From contig CAIZKE010000152.1 of assembly GCA_903933475.1 (NCBI GenBank), positions 1 to 22,364 of the forward strand: DNA of 22,364 nt, in the 5' to 3' direction. This DNA comes from an uncultured Alphaproteobacteria bacterium. GTDB lineage: Bacteria > Pseudomonadota > Alphaproteobacteria > Caulobacterales > Caulobacteraceae. Below the pieces are notes generated by a model, which saw only the letters and a list, made by a program, of their open reading frames with translations, was not told the origin of the DNA and ran no database searches. Each line of letters opens with the position of its first letter. Position 1 is the stretch's first letter. The position numbers and the translations under genes were made by a program. Shown here piece after piece: positions 21,933 through 22,364 of this stretch.

Positions 21933-22364
21933 ATGAGCCAGACACTGGCCCACATCGCCGGCAGGCCCATCGGGCCCGGCCAGCCGCCCTATGTGGTGGC
22001 CGAGATGTCGGGCAACCACAACGGCGATATCAAGCGCGCCCTGGACCTGATCACGGCGGCGGCCGAGGCGGGCGCCGACGCCGTCAAGATCCAGACCTAT
22101 ACCGCCGACACCATCACCCTCGACCATGACGGGCCCGGATTCCGCATAGAGGGGGGCCTTTGGGACGGCCGCCGCCTCCACGAGCTGTACGCCGAGGCCC
22201 ACACGCCCTGGGACTGGCACGCGCCCCTGTTCGAGCAGGCCCGCCAGGTGGGTGTGACCCTGTTCTCCTCGCCCTTCGACTTCACGGCCGTGGACCTGCT
22301 CGAAGACCTCGGCGCACCCGCCTACAAGATCGCCTCCTTTGAACTGGTGGACCTGCCCCTCATC
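21933..22364 (+). CDS. pseI: Pseudaminic acid synthase, 5' part, cut by the window edge
   Basis: The reading frame is open from the ATG at 21933 to the window end (144 residues, no stop), so the gene is partial only because of the window. The N-terminus has the NeuB-family AEMSGNHNGD (24-33), AGADAVKIQTYTADTITL and, later, FSSPFD and YKIASFE. The segment GLWDGRRLHELYAEAHTPW is characteristic of pseudaminic acid synthase PseI rather than sialic acid synthase. It would condense 2,4-diacetamido-2,4,6-trideoxy-L-altropyranose with phosphoenolpyruvate, making nonulosonate for flagellin or surface glycans. The ribosome site (GGGGTGA) is weak to moderate. It lies 73 nt after the MBL gene and probably starts a new unit that continues to the right. 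Confidence 0.9.
   Translation, partial: MSQTLAHIAGRPIGPGQPPYVVAEMSGNHNGDIKRALDLITAAAEAGADAVKIQTYTADTITLDHDGPGFRIEGGLWDGRRLHELYAEAHTPWDWHAPLFEQARQVGVTLFSSPFDFTAVDLLEDLGAPAYKIASFELVDLPLI

Overview
The window is GC-rich (about two-thirds G+C by eye), densely packed bacterial DNA with strong third-position GC bias and many short gene overlaps. It holds 20 complete protein genes plus one cut off at the right edge. I see no tRNA, rRNA, insertion sequence or CRISPR array. Gene content suggests a Gram-negative aerobic alphaproteobacterium, with Caulobacterales (Caulobacter/Phenylobacterium type) the best guess. The reasons are the single-domain response regulator with an Arg-rich tail, the pseudaminic acid synthase, the Tat-exported molybdenum hydroxylase, class III alcohol dehydrogenase and lipid/terpenoid-type catabolic genes. 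This assignment is inference from gene style, not a database match.

Layout. (1) Positions 141-5843 form a catabolic island. A leftward AttH/CrtC-like protein faces a rightward run: CYP108-like P450, APH-fold kinase, a 142-aa unknown protein, a DUF35 zinc-ribbon protein and a thiolase-like (SCP-x type) enzyme. (2) A 281-bp gap contains a strong stem-loop, followed by a receiver-only response regulator and an unknown 157-aa protein (6125-7189). (3) A class III alcohol dehydrogenase and an NPD-type flavoprotein follow (7253-9388). (4) A WYL-domain regulator (9907-10890) is divergent from a 129-aa unknown protein (9405-9794). (5) A leftward group (15994 to 10901) reads 52-aa protein, aldo/keto reductase, serine hydrolase, [2Fe-2S] subunit and Tat-exported molybdopterin subunit of an isoquinoline-1-oxidoreductase-like enzyme. 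(6) A rightward operon (16265-21859) encodes a 2-oxoacid oxidoreductase: an Fe-S flavoprotein with pyridine-nucleotide site, a fused gamma-alpha subunit and a TPP beta subunit, followed by an MBL-fold hydrolase. (7) The start of a pseudaminic acid synthase gene runs off the right edge.

How the genes may work together. P450, kinase, DUF35 and thiolase-like genes look like one CoA-linked route for oxidising a terpenoid or alkyl substrate. The kinase next to a hydroxylase suggests a hydroxylate-phosphorylate-eliminate route like that of the kinase domains of ACAD10/11. The flavoprotein and KorAB proteins look like a self-contained, ferredoxin-independent 2-oxoacid:NAD(P) oxidoreductase. The reductase, hydrolase and molybdenum hydroxylase genes could form a second oxidative route of unknown substrate. 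Genes on both strands are tightly packed, and in two places the stop codons of convergent genes lie in the opposite arms, or in the arm and loop, of one hairpin.
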